Part shown: positions 43,627-52,888 of the stretch, in pieces
Numbering within the stretch: position 1 is the stretch's first letter
How the letters are laid out: each line of letters opens with the position of its first letter
Assembly: GCA_910577665.1 (NCBI GenBank)
Contig: CAJTOJ010000013.1
Span: 1-64,000, forward strand
DNA from: an uncultured Acetatifactor sp.
GTDB taxonomy: Bacteria; Bacillota; Clostridia; Lachnospirales; Lachnospiraceae
Reading direction: 5' to 3'
DNA: 64,000 nucleotides
Notes under the pieces: model-generated
Told to the model about the DNA's origin: nothing
Databases searched by the model: none
What the model saw: the letters and a program-made list of their open reading frames with translations, nothing else
Made by a program: the position numbers and the translations under genes

Positions 43627-43664
43627 GGAAGTAAACTTCCTATGCCAGACCTGCGGTCTGGCAT
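43627..43664 (+). repeat. Two adjacent perfect hairpins
   Basis: GGAAGT-AA-ACTTCC (43627-43640) is followed by ATGCCAGACC-TGC-GGTCTGGCAT (43642-43664). There is no T-run after them, so they are not a classic terminator. The first resembles the palindrome at 16320. Confidence 0.55.
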
Positions 43665-43713
43665 CAAAGAGCAAATATTGATATGCCCGCTAAAAGGGGC
43701 ACGGGGTGTAAAT

Positions 43714-44511
43714 ATGAGAGTAGGCGTGAGAACAGAACAGACCAGTCAGGGAGCCAGCCGGAATGTACAGCGCAGAGGAGAGGGCATTCTTGCAGGAAGG
43801 ATGAGAGACCAGAAGACCACCAGTGGGAAGTACGGTGGGTTTTCCATGACCGGCATGTTGCAGGGGGGAACCAGCGACTGGGTATGGCAGACGACCGGGA
43901 AAGAGGAAGAAGGGCGCAGGAATATGGGATCTGGCATGAGCGTGACCAGCAGTGGAAACGGGGCAGACAGCGAAAATGCAGGAGCGTCTGCATCTGCACA
44001 GAGGCCAGAAGCCACAGCTATCTATGAAGCGGTTGTGGCAGGCAAGGAAAATCCCATTGAAAATATGCGGAAGCCATCTAAAGTTCCCTATGAACATATG
44101 GCAAAAGACGGTGTGATTGAATACAACGGGGTCTGCTTTGTATGTGATGAGAGGACCAACAGCATCTGTCTGGGAGATGTATCCGATCCGAAAAAGGTGC
44201 TGAACATCCCTCTTTCCGGAGGAGGCAATCTGAAGGTAAACAGGGGCAGTCTGGGACTTTTATCCAAGGCGATCGGTATGTTCTCCCCGGAGGATGTGAA
44301 TCGGATCCTGCGGGCCATTGCCCAGGACACGAAAATCCAGTCCATGAAGAACGAGATCGAGGACATGGAGAACAGTGTGGGAGAGAATGTGCAGGCCGAA
44401 GCGTCCAGGGATGGGGAAGAACATGACAGGGACATGGATGCCGGGGAGGATTCCAGTGCAGGCATGACAGCAGAAGAGACGGGCTTCCTGGATAAGACAA
44501 AGGAACCATGA
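43714..44511 (+). CDS. Hypothetical protein, low-complexity N-terminus and conserved-looking core
   Basis: A 265-residue protein without signal peptide or membrane helix. The first about 100 residues are Gly/Ser/Arg-rich and probably disordered. A folded core at about 115-215 reads DGVIEYNGVCFVCDERTN and goes on through LGDVSDPKKVLNIPLSGGG to FSPEDVNRILRAIAQDTKI. The tail is acidic. I do not recognise a family. It follows the FliD-like gene on the same strand and is separated from it by two hairpins. The start is ATG 43714; the frame's upstream part crosses the hairpins. Confidence 0.65.
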   Translation: MRVGVRTEQTSQGASRNVQRRGEGILAGRMRDQKTTSGKYGGFSMTGMLQGGTSDWVWQTTGKEEEGRRNMGSGMSVTSSGNGADSENAGASASAQRPEATAIYEAVVAGKENPIENMRKPSKVPYEHMAKDGVIEYNGVCFVCDERTNSICLGDVSDPKKVLNIPLSGGGNLKVNRGSLGLLSKAIGMFSPEDVNRILRAIAQDTKIQSMKNEIEDMENSVGENVQAEASRDGEEHDRDMDAGEDSSAGMTAEETGFLDKTKEP

Positions 44512-44614
44512 GCTGACAGAGGGAAAGCCAGATTTCCTTCCTGTGTAGCTACAGGGTAGCATGGCACTTTAGAGGGGAAAAGCAACGGGTTTAGAATGGA
44601 ATACAGGATAAAAG

Positions 44615-44646
44615 ATTCCAGGGCAGGAGAATATCCTGCCTTGGAA
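44615..44646. terminator. Bidirectional terminator between convergent genes
   Basis: ATTCCAGGGCAGGA pairs with TCCTGCCTTGGAAT around a 4-nt loop with one mismatch. T-rich tails occur on both strands (TTTC forward, TCTTTT reverse). It serves the 43714 gene and the DUF3892 gene. Confidence 0.65.
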
Positions 44647-44669
44647 TTTCTGTCTGCATCCAGGGTCCA

Positions 44670-44975
44670 TCAGCCGGAGATGGAAGGCAGGCTTCCCAGG
44701 TTATTGCCCTCGGAATCATCGGGGATGGACTTTAAATATTCTGTATCCTTCCTATGGGCTACCCCCACTCCTCTGATTTCCCCGTCCTTGGCCATGCGGA
44801 TGCCCTCCTCCTTGCTTACGGTAGAACCGTCAGAGAGCTGGTAACCCTCTGTCTTGCCACCGTGCTTAACCAGTCCTACGATTTCCTTTGCATCGGATCT
44901 GGGGGACGGGATATCATCCAGGGTATTTTTCGCCAGGGTAGATGAGAACCCGGTATCTTTTTTCGATGATGCCAT
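44670..44975 (-). CDS. DUF3892 domain protein
   Basis: A 101-residue cytoplasmic protein. The core DAKEIVGLVKHGGKTEGYQL, then VSKEEGIRMAKDGEIRGVGV and TEYLKSIPDDSEGNNLGSLP match DUF3892, a small beta-rich domain common in Clostridia with unknown function. GGAGG lies about 10 nt upstream of the ATG. It converges with the unknown gene at 43714. Confidence 0.8.
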   Translation of the reverse strand: MASSKKDTGFSSTLAKNTLDDIPSPRSDAKEIVGLVKHGGKTEGYQLSDGSTVSKEEGIRMAKDGEIRGVGVAHRKDTEYLKSIPDDSEGNNLGSLPSISG

Positions 44976-45290
44976 GTGCTGTATTACCTCCTCATCAGAA
45001 ATCCAATATTTGTGTTGCAGAATATAGGATTCCCGGAAAAAGAGGAAAGGACACTTGATAATATTGGAAATCTTCTGTCTGATTCAAAAAGCGATCCATT
45101 GGCAGAATAAATCCAGTTGACGGGATCTGCCTGGCAACTTATAATGGTAACAGCATAGCCGTGGGGGATTGTGGCATAAAAAGGCAGGACAGGCATAAGG
45201 TAAGAGAATTAGATGAAAAAGGCAAAAAACAGAAAAACAAAGAGAATAGACAAAAAGAAAAAATAGCATAAAGGCAAAAGGAGCAGACAC
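44976..45290. other. Gene-free stretch between DUF3892 and pepF
   Basis: This 315-nt region separates divergent genes and should hold both promoters. It is A-rich towards pepF (many AAAAAG runs from 45215 on), which includes a GCAAAAGGAG ribosome site. I see no convincing -35/-10 pair, repeat or ORF. Confidence 0.5.
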
Positions 45291-47111
45291 ATGGCAGAAC
45301 AGAAAGAAAGACTACAGGACCGCAAGGCAGTTCCGGAGGAGCTGACCTGGGACTTGTCCCGGATCTATGCCACCGAGGAGGAGATGTACCGGGATGCTGA
45401 GAAGATGGAGCAGATGGCCAGAAGGATTGCGGATACCTACCGGGGCAGGCTGGATACACCGCAGGCCATAGATGCCTGCCTTACAGAGTACCGTAAGGTA
45501 TGTGAACTGATGATACTCACGGGCAATTACTGTGGACTGGCAGTGGAGGTGGACTATTATGACAGCCACAATCAGGAGCGCAACGGCCGGATCGGCCGGA
45601 GGCTTTCGGAGATAGGAAGTCTGCTGAGCTTTGTGGACAGTGAGATCATGGACCAGGAGGAGAGCCTGATCCGGGAGGCGATTGCTTTCCGGAATGGCAA
45701 CAGCGGTTATCTGGAAAGTCTGCTTAGAAGCAAAGCTCATCTTCTCCACCCGGAGGCGGAGCGGGTTCTGGCGGCCCTGTCCCAGTCTCTGGGTGCTCCC
45801 TATGAGATCTACAATGCAGCTAAGCTGGCAGACATGAAGTTTGAGGACTTTGAGGCGGATGGGGAGATATTTCCCCTGGGATACTCCCTGTTCGAGGACA
45901 ATTATGAGTATGATCCCCGCACCAATGTGCGCAGGTCGGCCTTTGTGGCTTTCTCCAAGAAGATCGCTTCGTATGAAAATGTGACGGCAGCTGCTTACAA
46001 TGCAAACCTTCAGACCGAGAAAACCATGGCAGACCTGCGTGGATTCGGCAATGTGTATGACAGCCTGCTCTTTTCCCAGAGGGTAGGCCTGGATATGTAC
46101 CACCGCCAGATCGATCTGATCATGGAAAAACTGGCTCCCCATATGCGCAGATATGCCAGGCTGCTACAGAAAGTCCACCACCTGGACCGGATGACTTATG
46201 CGGATCTGAAGCTGCCTCTGGATCCCGCATACGACCCTTCTGTCACCATAGAGGCCTCCAAGGAGTACATTGAGAAGGGACTTGCCATTCTGGGTGAGGA
46301 TTATGTGGAGATGGTGCGCACGGCCTACAGGGAGCGCTGGGTGGATTTTGCCCGGAATGCAGGAAAGTCCACAGGAGGTTTCTGCGCCAGCCCGTATGGA
46401 AAGAATGCGTTCATCCTGCTGAACTGGAATGACAAGATGTCGGATGTGTTCACCCTGGCACACGAGCTGGGACATGCCGGACATTTTAAGGCCTGCAATA
46501 GTGCCCAGAGCCTGTTTGACACGTATGTGTCCACCTATTTTGTGGAAGCACCTTCCACCATGAATGAGCTGCTGATGGCCCGTTATCTGCTGAAGACAAG
46601 TGATGATAAGCGATTCCGCCGGTGGGTTCTCACCAGCATGGTGGGGCATACCTATTATCACAATTTTGTAACCCATCTGCTGGAGGCGGCATACCAGCGG
46701 GAGGTATACCGGATCATAGACGGGGGTGGCAGTGTCCAGGCGGAGGTACTGAATGGGATTATGCGCGATACCCTGGAAAAGTTCTGGGGAGAGGATGTGG
46801 AGATCACGGAAGGGGCGGAACACACCTGGATGCGCCAGACTCATTATTACATGGGCCTGTATTCCTATACCTACAGTGCCGGTCTGACCATTGCCACCCA
46901 GATGTGCAAACGGATTGAAGAGGAAGGAGAGGGTGCCATAGAAGACTGGAAAAAGGTGCTGGCAGCAGGCAGCACCGGTACGCCGGAGGAACTGGCAGCT
47001 ATGGCAGGAATCGATATCACCACGGACGGGCCGCTTCTGGATACCATAGAGACCATCGGAGGAATGATTGATGAGATCTGCCAGCTGACAGAGGAGCTGG
47101 GAGAAGTGTAG
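45291..47111 (+). CDS. pepF: Oligoendopeptidase F (M3B metallopeptidase)
   Basis: A 606-residue zinc peptidase that cleaves short peptides in the cytoplasm. The zinc motif HELGHAGHF starts at His391, and the third ligand glutamate lies in YFVEAPSTMNE. The N-terminal LTWDLSRIYATEEEMYRD and C-terminal YTYSAGLTIATQM blocks are typical of PepF. Length matches the family. Confidence 0.95.
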   Translation: MAEQKERLQDRKAVPEELTWDLSRIYATEEEMYRDAEKMEQMARRIADTYRGRLDTPQAIDACLTEYRKVCELMILTGNYCGLAVEVDYYDSHNQERNGRIGRRLSEIGSLLSFVDSEIMDQEESLIREAIAFRNGNSGYLESLLRSKAHLLHPEAERVLAALSQSLGAPYEIYNAAKLADMKFEDFEADGEIFPLGYSLFEDNYEYDPRTNVRRSAFVAFSKKIASYENVTAAAYNANLQTEKTMADLRGFGNVYDSLLFSQRVGLDMYHRQIDLIMEKLAPHMRRYARLLQKVHHLDRMTYADLKLPLDPAYDPSVTIEASKEYIEKGLAILGEDYVEMVRTAYRERWVDFARNAGKSTGGFCASPYGKNAFILLNWNDKMSDVFTLAHELGHAGHFKACNSAQSLFDTYVSTYFVEAPSTMNELLMARYLLKTSDDKRFRRWVLTSMVGHTYYHNFVTHLLEAAYQREVYRIIDGGGSVQAEVLNGIMRDTLEKFWGEDVEITEGAEHTWMRQTHYYMGLYSYTYSAGLTIATQMCKRIEEEGEGAIEDWKKVLAAGSTGTPEELAAMAGIDITTDGPLLDTIETIGGMIDEICQLTEELGEV

Positions 47112-47214
47112 ACGGGTTTATATCTCGCCAAATGACCTGCCTGGATTTTCATCAGACTGTGTTACCGGCGGTCAATGATGTCAGAAAAGGATACGGAAGG
47201 AGTGGGCAGGAAGC

Positions 47215-48375
47215 TCACTCCTCTTCGTTTGTATCTTCCGGATCCGGGGCACCCTGGGGCCGCAGGGTGATGCCGTTTACCACCACACCGCCGTCCAAAG
47301 CGATCACCAGACATTCCCGCCCATTGATATTCCTGGTCTCAATGAGATCAGTGCGGTCGGGGCTGATCTTAATGACTACATCCGGGGTCTTCACCTCGAA
47401 ACTTCTTGTGTTCATCACATTGCTGGCCAGCAGGGAGGTGGTTTCCCCGGCAGTCTCATCATAGCAGCGGTCAAACTGTTCCAGCTTTTCATTGGCCACA
47501 CCACTGTCGGCCAGGATGGTTTTCACTTCATTCTTGGCCAGGGTTAGGGGTTCAGGTTCCTCCTTGTGCTCCTCGGCCATGGCAGTGAGACGGTCGTGGA
47601 TATTTTTCACGGTTTCCAGGTCGCAGGTCTCTCCCAGGGTCTCTTCCACCAGGACCTGGAAGGTCTCTTTCTGGTCCCCGGCAGACAGGGGCAGGGGACA
47701 GCCCAGGAGCTGGTCTACAAAGCCTTCCTTTAGGTCTTCCGGATCTTTGGAGTAGTACAGGGCGCTGTGGATGTCGGAACTTCTGTCGGTGAAGGCCGGG
47801 AAGAGGAAGCCTGTCTCCGGCAGGTTTACCACCCAGTCCCGGATACGGTTCTGGAAGGTGTTCTCCACCGCATTGTAGCTCAAGCCCGGCTTGGACAGTT
47901 CCACAGGGCAGATGCAGGAGAGGATGTATTCATAGACCTCATCGGAGGCATCTTCCATGTCGATGCCGTCCGTTGTCCGGCCAGGCACATCGTAGGCGTC
48001 ATGGACCAGCAGGATCAGGTAGTTGCCCACATACTCGTAGTTTGCAATGATCCTGTCATAGTACTCTTCCAGCAGGGCATCGTCCTTCAGCCTGCTGTCC
48101 CTGAGGCGCAGCAGGAATTCCTGGGTACCGCCTGCGCTTTCGCTGGCCAGGGGGAATTCCAGGGTGAGCAGGTTCTTACCCAGGGTGCCGGATAGATTTT
48201 TCCTGAGGATCTCAAAATATTTAAACATCTCCTCCTCTGGCAGGGCCAGGAAAGCCTGTTTCAGTTCGGTCTTCTTATTCTTCTCCCCGTCCACATAGCA
48301 TCCGCAGATGCGGGTGATGGAACACTTCTTTGGCGTGAGCAGCTTCTTGATCTCGGATATTTCTTGTTTTGTCAT
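47215..48375 (-). CDS. DUF4317 domain protein
   Basis: A 386-residue cytoplasmic protein that matches DUF4317, common in Clostridia. Blocks include EISEIKKLLTPKKCSITRICGCYVDGE at the N-terminus, YLILLVHDAYDVPGRTTDG in the middle and the C-terminal GVVVNGITLRP. No catalytic motif is evident and no function is known. It converges with pepF; its stop region overlaps a hairpin formed by GGAGTG and CACTCC. Confidence 0.83.
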   Translation of the reverse strand: MTKQEISEIKKLLTPKKCSITRICGCYVDGEKNKKTELKQAFLALPEEEMFKYFEILRKNLSGTLGKNLLTLEFPLASESAGGTQEFLLRLRDSRLKDDALLEEYYDRIIANYEYVGNYLILLVHDAYDVPGRTTDGIDMEDASDEVYEYILSCICPVELSKPGLSYNAVENTFQNRIRDWVVNLPETGFLFPAFTDRSSDIHSALYYSKDPEDLKEGFVDQLLGCPLPLSAGDQKETFQVLVEETLGETCDLETVKNIHDRLTAMAEEHKEEPEPLTLAKNEVKTILADSGVANEKLEQFDRCYDETAGETTSLLASNVMNTRSFEVKTPDVVIKISPDRTDLIETRNINGRECLVIALDGGVVVNGITLRPQGAPDPEDTNEEE

Positions 48376-48681
48376 GGGTGCCTCCTGTCAAATATCTGGA
48401 ATGACGGCTATGTATCTGCCGCCTAAGGAACTGTGAAAGAATATTCCGCCTTGCATAGAAAGCTTTGTCCAACATCTTATACAAAGTTGATTCCTAACAG
48501 CCTTTACCGGTATCTTTACTATATAACAGAAAACCAGGATCGTCCATGGGCTATTTTGACAAAAGATAAAATCCCCGGCAATTCAGTTGTTCCCTGTGTT
48601 CTGTATCCGGGGTTCCTGTGCTGATTCCTAAGGATATTTGCACAAGGGTTTTCAATACAAAGTACCAGGGCTGCCATACAG
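48376..48681. other. Gene-free stretch upstream of the DUF4317 gene
   Basis: This 306-nt AT-rich region lies between two genes on the minus strand. It should carry the DUF4317 promoter; TATAGT occurs on the minus strand near 48520, but no good -35 box pairs with it. No repeat or ORF is supported. Confidence 0.45.
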
Positions 48682-50607
48682 TCAGTTCCATATGGCTGGA
48701 TCCATATTAAATTCTTCATAGGGGACTACGATATCCAGGGCGCCGGCGGCATAACAGGTCATCTCATAGACATCAAAATGGATACCGATTCCCTCCGGGG
48801 TCAGATAGAAGCGTCCGTCCCCCAGGATGATAGTCTCCCAGCCTTCTTCTTCGGTTCCCCAGTCTGAGCCGGCCGCCACATAGGGTGCAATAATGGCACA
48901 GATCTCTGAGGGGGTATTTTTCACCACATCTGTGATCTGTATCCGCTTACCCGTGGTGCGGTCGAATACATATTGGGAATAGCCATAAACGCCGTGGGCA
49001 GCTCCCTGCATGTACTGATACGATCCGATGGTGAAGCCAATGTAATGGTCGTCTATATAGTCAACAGAAGTGTACATACTGCTGTCTATCAGAGTGCCGC
49101 TGGAAAAGACCATTTTCTGCTCATTTCCGGCGGCTGCGCTCCGTACATTTTCCATCTGCTCGGTTATATATGCTTCCTGGCTGTTGTACTGCTCCTGGAG
49201 AAACGCATTTATTCTGTCAGCAGCTTTTGTCTCTTCTGTCAGGAACACCTTTGACAGGGAGAAATGTCCCTCCATCTGGCTGTCCTTCACGGTGAAGGTA
49301 AAGTCGAAACTCTCCTGTGTGCAGACATCTTTGAGGGGATTGTCATAATACAGGTAAAAGGGCTTTCCTTCTTCCTTCCCTTCCAGGGGAATGCGGTATA
49401 TGACGCCGTCCCCTTTGTCCAGCCGGCTGTAATAGAGCCAGGTGCCATCAGAGTAGAGAATATTGCAGAAGGTGCCGGGTTCGGGAGCTTCTATATAGTA
49501 GTGCAGGATCTCGACTTCCCCGTTCCAGTTAAGGCGTGTTAGGCGTAAGGAGCTGTCGTTGTCCTTTTGCTCTGCGGAATAGAGTCCGGACTCATCCCAG
49601 AAACGGATGCTCGTGCAGTCCAGCTTTCCGATTTCAGTGACTTGTTCCACATCGTCCAGGCTGACAGCATACCAGGTATCTGCCAATGCATAGACCAGCG
49701 CCTGGTTTGTCAGAAAGAGGTGTCTGTATTCCGGGGGATCCGGGAGCTGGATCTTCTGTTTCTGCCCTGTTTCGGGGATATAGCGGTACAGTCTGTTTCC
49801 TTCATCGCAGATAAAGACATATCCCAGATAAGTCATGCAGGAGGGGAGATTGGGGAGGTTCTGATACTGGTATTGTCCGCAGGCATCCTGGTAGCCCTGG
49901 GGCAATGTGCCGTACAGGGTATCGCAGGCGGCGGTTTCCTGTACACTGCCGTCTTGCAGAAGCCGGAAAAAATGGCAATCTTCCAGCTTTCCATGGGGGG
50001 AGGTCAGATATAAAATGTCATCATACACATTCATGCGGCAATACCTGGTGTCAGAGAGGTCAATGTCCTCAGCCAGGAGTCTGGAATCGGAACCATCACA
50101 TTTCATACGATGCAAGTCTGCTTTGTGACCTGCCCGGAGATCGGGATAATCGATCTGTTTCTCCACCAGAAAATAGAGGTAGCCATTGTGAATGCAGAAG
50201 CTTTTCTGGGGGGATTTGGCCTCGTAGAGAATTTTGGACGCCCCTGTTGCTGTGTCCACCCTGCAAAGCTGTGTATCCCAGTAGCCGTAGAGCCAGCCAT
50301 CTGCCAGCTGGGTATTTTTCCCGGTATCATCCTGGAAAAAAGGGACGCGGCCAGATGGCCATGAAGCATCGGATACAGATTCCGTAGTGGCTGTTTCCCC
50401 GCCTTTCGGCTGCAGGTTGTGTGTGCCATCCGGCTTCTGGTCACCTGATGTCTGTTCTGTGGATTTGCTTTCCTGCCGGGTCTGTTCCGTCCTGTCTTTG
50501 GGAACCGCGGCCTGGCTGCCGCAGGCTGACAGGCTGTACAACAGGGATATTCCGAAAATGGCAGATATAAGGTTTTTCTTTATCATCTGTATCGTCCGCC
50601 TGGTCAT
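48682..50607 (-). CDS. Lipoprotein with propeller-like N-terminal region and C-terminal DUF3298-type domain
   Basis: A 641-residue exported lipoprotein. The signal peptide ends in the lipobox LSAC (Cys29). A Ser/Thr/Gln-rich linker follows to about 90. From about 90 to 430 repeated strands such as DGWLYGYWDTQLCRVDTATG and GTWLYYSRLDKGDGVIYRI suggest a DUF5050-like beta-propeller. The last about 200 residues (VFDRTTGKRIQITDVV, FYLTPEGIGIHFDVYEM, VVPYEEF) match DUF3298, as in RsiV-type proteins. Role probably sensing or binding at the cell surface. GGAGGAG precedes ATG 50607. On DUF3298 I am fairly sure, on the propeller less. Confidence 0.75.
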   Translation of the reverse strand: MTRRTIQMIKKNLISAIFGISLLYSLSACGSQAAVPKDRTEQTRQESKSTEQTSGDQKPDGTHNLQPKGGETATTESVSDASWPSGRVPFFQDDTGKNTQLADGWLYGYWDTQLCRVDTATGASKILYEAKSPQKSFCIHNGYLYFLVEKQIDYPDLRAGHKADLHRMKCDGSDSRLLAEDIDLSDTRYCRMNVYDDILYLTSPHGKLEDCHFFRLLQDGSVQETAACDTLYGTLPQGYQDACGQYQYQNLPNLPSCMTYLGYVFICDEGNRLYRYIPETGQKQKIQLPDPPEYRHLFLTNQALVYALADTWYAVSLDDVEQVTEIGKLDCTSIRFWDESGLYSAEQKDNDSSLRLTRLNWNGEVEILHYYIEAPEPGTFCNILYSDGTWLYYSRLDKGDGVIYRIPLEGKEEGKPFYLYYDNPLKDVCTQESFDFTFTVKDSQMEGHFSLSKVFLTEETKAADRINAFLQEQYNSQEAYITEQMENVRSAAAGNEQKMVFSSGTLIDSSMYTSVDYIDDHYIGFTIGSYQYMQGAAHGVYGYSQYVFDRTTGKRIQITDVVKNTPSEICAIIAPYVAAGSDWGTEEEGWETIILGDGRFYLTPEGIGIHFDVYEMTCYAAGALDIVVPYEEFNMDPAIWN

Positions 50608-50774
50608 GGTAATTGTCTCCTCCTTTGGTTTTTTTGCATTCCTGTTCTTCTCATTGATGTCATAGTATCCATTATAAAGTCAAGTGGCATATTAGTTGCA
50701 TCATGCTTCTCTTTATGGCGAAACTATGAAAGGGAATCTTTCCGCCAGCCGTGGTCTGGACGGTAACTGGGCTC

Positions 50775-50910
50775 GTTACTGTTCACTCGATACTGCCGCG
50801 AGGTGTTTTCACGCATTCTTCGCGGGACAAACCCGAGACTGCGTGCGCCAAAATGAGCGTTCTTTGCTCATTTTGTGTGCATTATGTTGCTAAGAGCGGC
50901 GTAAGTAACC
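50775..50910 (+). repeat. Dispersed structured repeat, family B, copy 3
   Basis: Runs from GTTACTGTTCACT to GTAAGTAACC. Stems are TTTTCACGC..GCGGGACAAA (imperfect) and CCAAAATGAGC with GCTCATTTTG (perfect apart from the outer base). The second stem uses different bases from copy 2 but pairs fully. The rest of the 489-nt gap to mscL shows no gene or clear site. Confidence 0.85.
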
Positions 50911-51096
50911 TGGGCTCTTAAAATACGGGGAAAGTGGACAGGAACCCTTGTGGGGAAGGCGTTCTTATGGTACTATGGAAAAAGGTGATGTGAGGGACTG
51001 CCAGGTAATTCCAGATTTATCTGGCATTGCCAGGGAATGGATGGTACAAGGTGAAAGGGATTTCCATAAAAGGCAGGAGAGGGTGGAGGAAAAGAC

Positions 51097-51567
51097 ATGG
51101 GTAAAGAAAAGAATGTGAAAAGCGTTAAAAACCTGGAAAAAGGGAAAGGGCTTGTGGCAGAATTCCGGAAATTCATTATGCGGGGCAATGTGATGGACAT
51201 GGCCGTAGGTGTCATTGTGGGTGGCGCGTTTACTTCCATTGTCACTTCCTTGAATAAGGATATTCTGACACCCATCCTGGGGATCTTTGGCGGGACGGAT
51301 TTTTCGAATCTGTATGTTACCCTGGGCAGTGGCGAGAATGCACCTGTTCTGTATTATGGGAATTTTATCACAGCGTTGATCAATTTTCTAATCACAGCGC
51401 TGGTGATCTTCTTTCTGGTCAAAGGGATCAATGCTATCAGTGCGAGACTGGTCCGCAAGGAGGACAAGCCAGCGGCGCCCACCACGAAGAAATGCCCTTA
51501 CTGTATGAGTGAGATAGCCCTGGATGCCACCAGGTGTCCCCACTGTACCTCCCATCTGGATGAGTAG
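51097..51567 (+). CDS. mscL: Large-conductance mechanosensitive channel with zinc-ribbon tail
   Basis: A 156-residue MscL. EFRKFIMRGNVMDMAVGVIVGGAFTSIV is the pore-lining first helix, and the second helix is FLITALVIFFLVKGIN. The C-terminal CPYCMSEIALDATRCPHC is a zinc-ribbon not found in the E. coli protein but common in clostridial MscL. It opens under high membrane tension to release solutes after osmotic downshock. A 19-residue basic N-terminal extension precedes the usual start. GGAGG is well placed. Confidence 0.95.
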   Translation: MGKEKNVKSVKNLEKGKGLVAEFRKFIMRGNVMDMAVGVIVGGAFTSIVTSLNKDILTPILGIFGGTDFSNLYVTLGSGENAPVLYYGNFITALINFLITALVIFFLVKGINAISARLVRKEDKPAAPTTKKCPYCMSEIALDATRCPHCTSHLDE

Positions 51568-51739
51568 CAGTTACTGCCAGGTGCAGGTAGGGCGGTGAGG
51601 GAGCAAAAGCCGGTGCCAGGCGCAGATGTGTCAGATAGGGGGAATGGGCGCTGTCAGGTGCAGGTAGGGCGGTAAGGAAACCGGGGAAGGATACAGGTGC
51701 GGATAGTTCTTTGGGATACAAAGGGATAGGAAACGGAGC

Positions 51740-52813
51740 ATGGTTTTAAGGATAGGATCAAATAGAATAGGGCATGCGGGAAAAAGAGGTGCCTGCCTGG
51801 TGGCAGGTCTGCTTCTGACAGGGATGCTCACAGGCTGCGGGGCTACAGAAGAGAAGACCCAGAGTGCCATGGAATTGATTGGTTCCATGCAATACCAGGA
51901 GGCGCTGGCCCTGCTGGATGAGGCGGCAGAGGAGGGAGAGAACCTAAGGCTGGTAGACAGGGCCAGGGGTATCGCTTATATGGGAATTACGGAATATGAG
52001 CAGGCTATTGAGGCTTTTAAGGCATCCCTGGCAGGCAGCAATGGAATTGTGGAGAATATTGATTTTGACCTAAACTATTATCTGGCAGCCGCCTACACGA
52101 AGAACGGGCAGTACCAGGAGGCTAAGGAGGTGTACGATGCCATTCTTGCCCTTAAGGAGAACCAGGCAGATGCTTATTTTCTGCGGGGAAATGCCAGAAT
52201 GTGGCTGTCTGATTACGATGGGGCGAAGGCGGATTTTGAGCGGGCGCTGGCTCTGGAACCGAAGAACTATGACAGGCTGATAGAGCTGTACCAGGTGCTG
52301 GAGCATTTCGGGCACCGGGAGGAAGGGCAGGCCTATCTGGAAGCGGCACTGGCCTCCGGGGACAAGATGGACAATTATGTGGTGGGCAGGATCTATTATT
52401 ATCTGGGAGAATACCAGAAGGCCTACCTGGCCCTGGAGGAGGCCAAGGAGAAGGGTGGTGCGGAGAGCTACCTGTATCTGGGACGTGCTTATGAGGCTAC
52501 AGGGGACTACAATTATGCGGCTAACGTATACAACAGCTGGCTGGCGAAAAATGAAGGCAACGCGGAGATGTATAACCAGCTTGGATTGTGTGAAATGAAC
52601 CGGGGAGAGTACCAGAAGGCCTTGGAGGCTTTCCAGGCAGGGAAGGAGCTGGAAGGGGGGAGCATGATGCAGTCCCTGTCCTTCAATGAGGTGGTGGCGT
52701 ATGAGCATCTGGGGGATTTTGAACAGGCGAAGGCGCTGCTGGGTACCTATCTGGCCAATTATCCCGATGATGGGAATGCCAGGCGGGAGTATGAGTTCCT
52801 GTCCACACGCTGA
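51740..52813 (+). CDS. TPR-repeat lipoprotein
   Basis: A 357-residue protein with a signal peptide and lipobox LTGC (Cys33), so it should be lipid-anchored outside. From about 45 to the end it is built of tetratricopeptide repeats, for example YQEALALLDEAAEEG, YEQAIEAFKASLAG, YQEAKEVYDAILALKEN and YDGAKADFERALALEPKNY. TPRs bind partner proteins. No enzymatic domain. The pyrF gene follows 75 nt downstream. Confidence 0.88.
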   Translation: MVLRIGSNRIGHAGKRGACLVAGLLLTGMLTGCGATEEKTQSAMELIGSMQYQEALALLDEAAEEGENLRLVDRARGIAYMGITEYEQAIEAFKASLAGSNGIVENIDFDLNYYLAAAYTKNGQYQEAKEVYDAILALKENQADAYFLRGNARMWLSDYDGAKADFERALALEPKNYDRLIELYQVLEHFGHREEGQAYLEAALASGDKMDNYVVGRIYYYLGEYQKAYLALEEAKEKGGAESYLYLGRAYEATGDYNYAANVYNSWLAKNEGNAEMYNQLGLCEMNRGEYQKALEAFQAGKELEGGSMMQSLSFNEVVAYEHLGDFEQAKALLGTYLANYPDDGNARREYEFLSTR

Positions 52814-52888
52814 CAGTGGGGAAGGGCATTACGCGCTATAAAAATACAAACCGGCCCGGAAATATTTTAAGAAAGGAACATAAAAACC

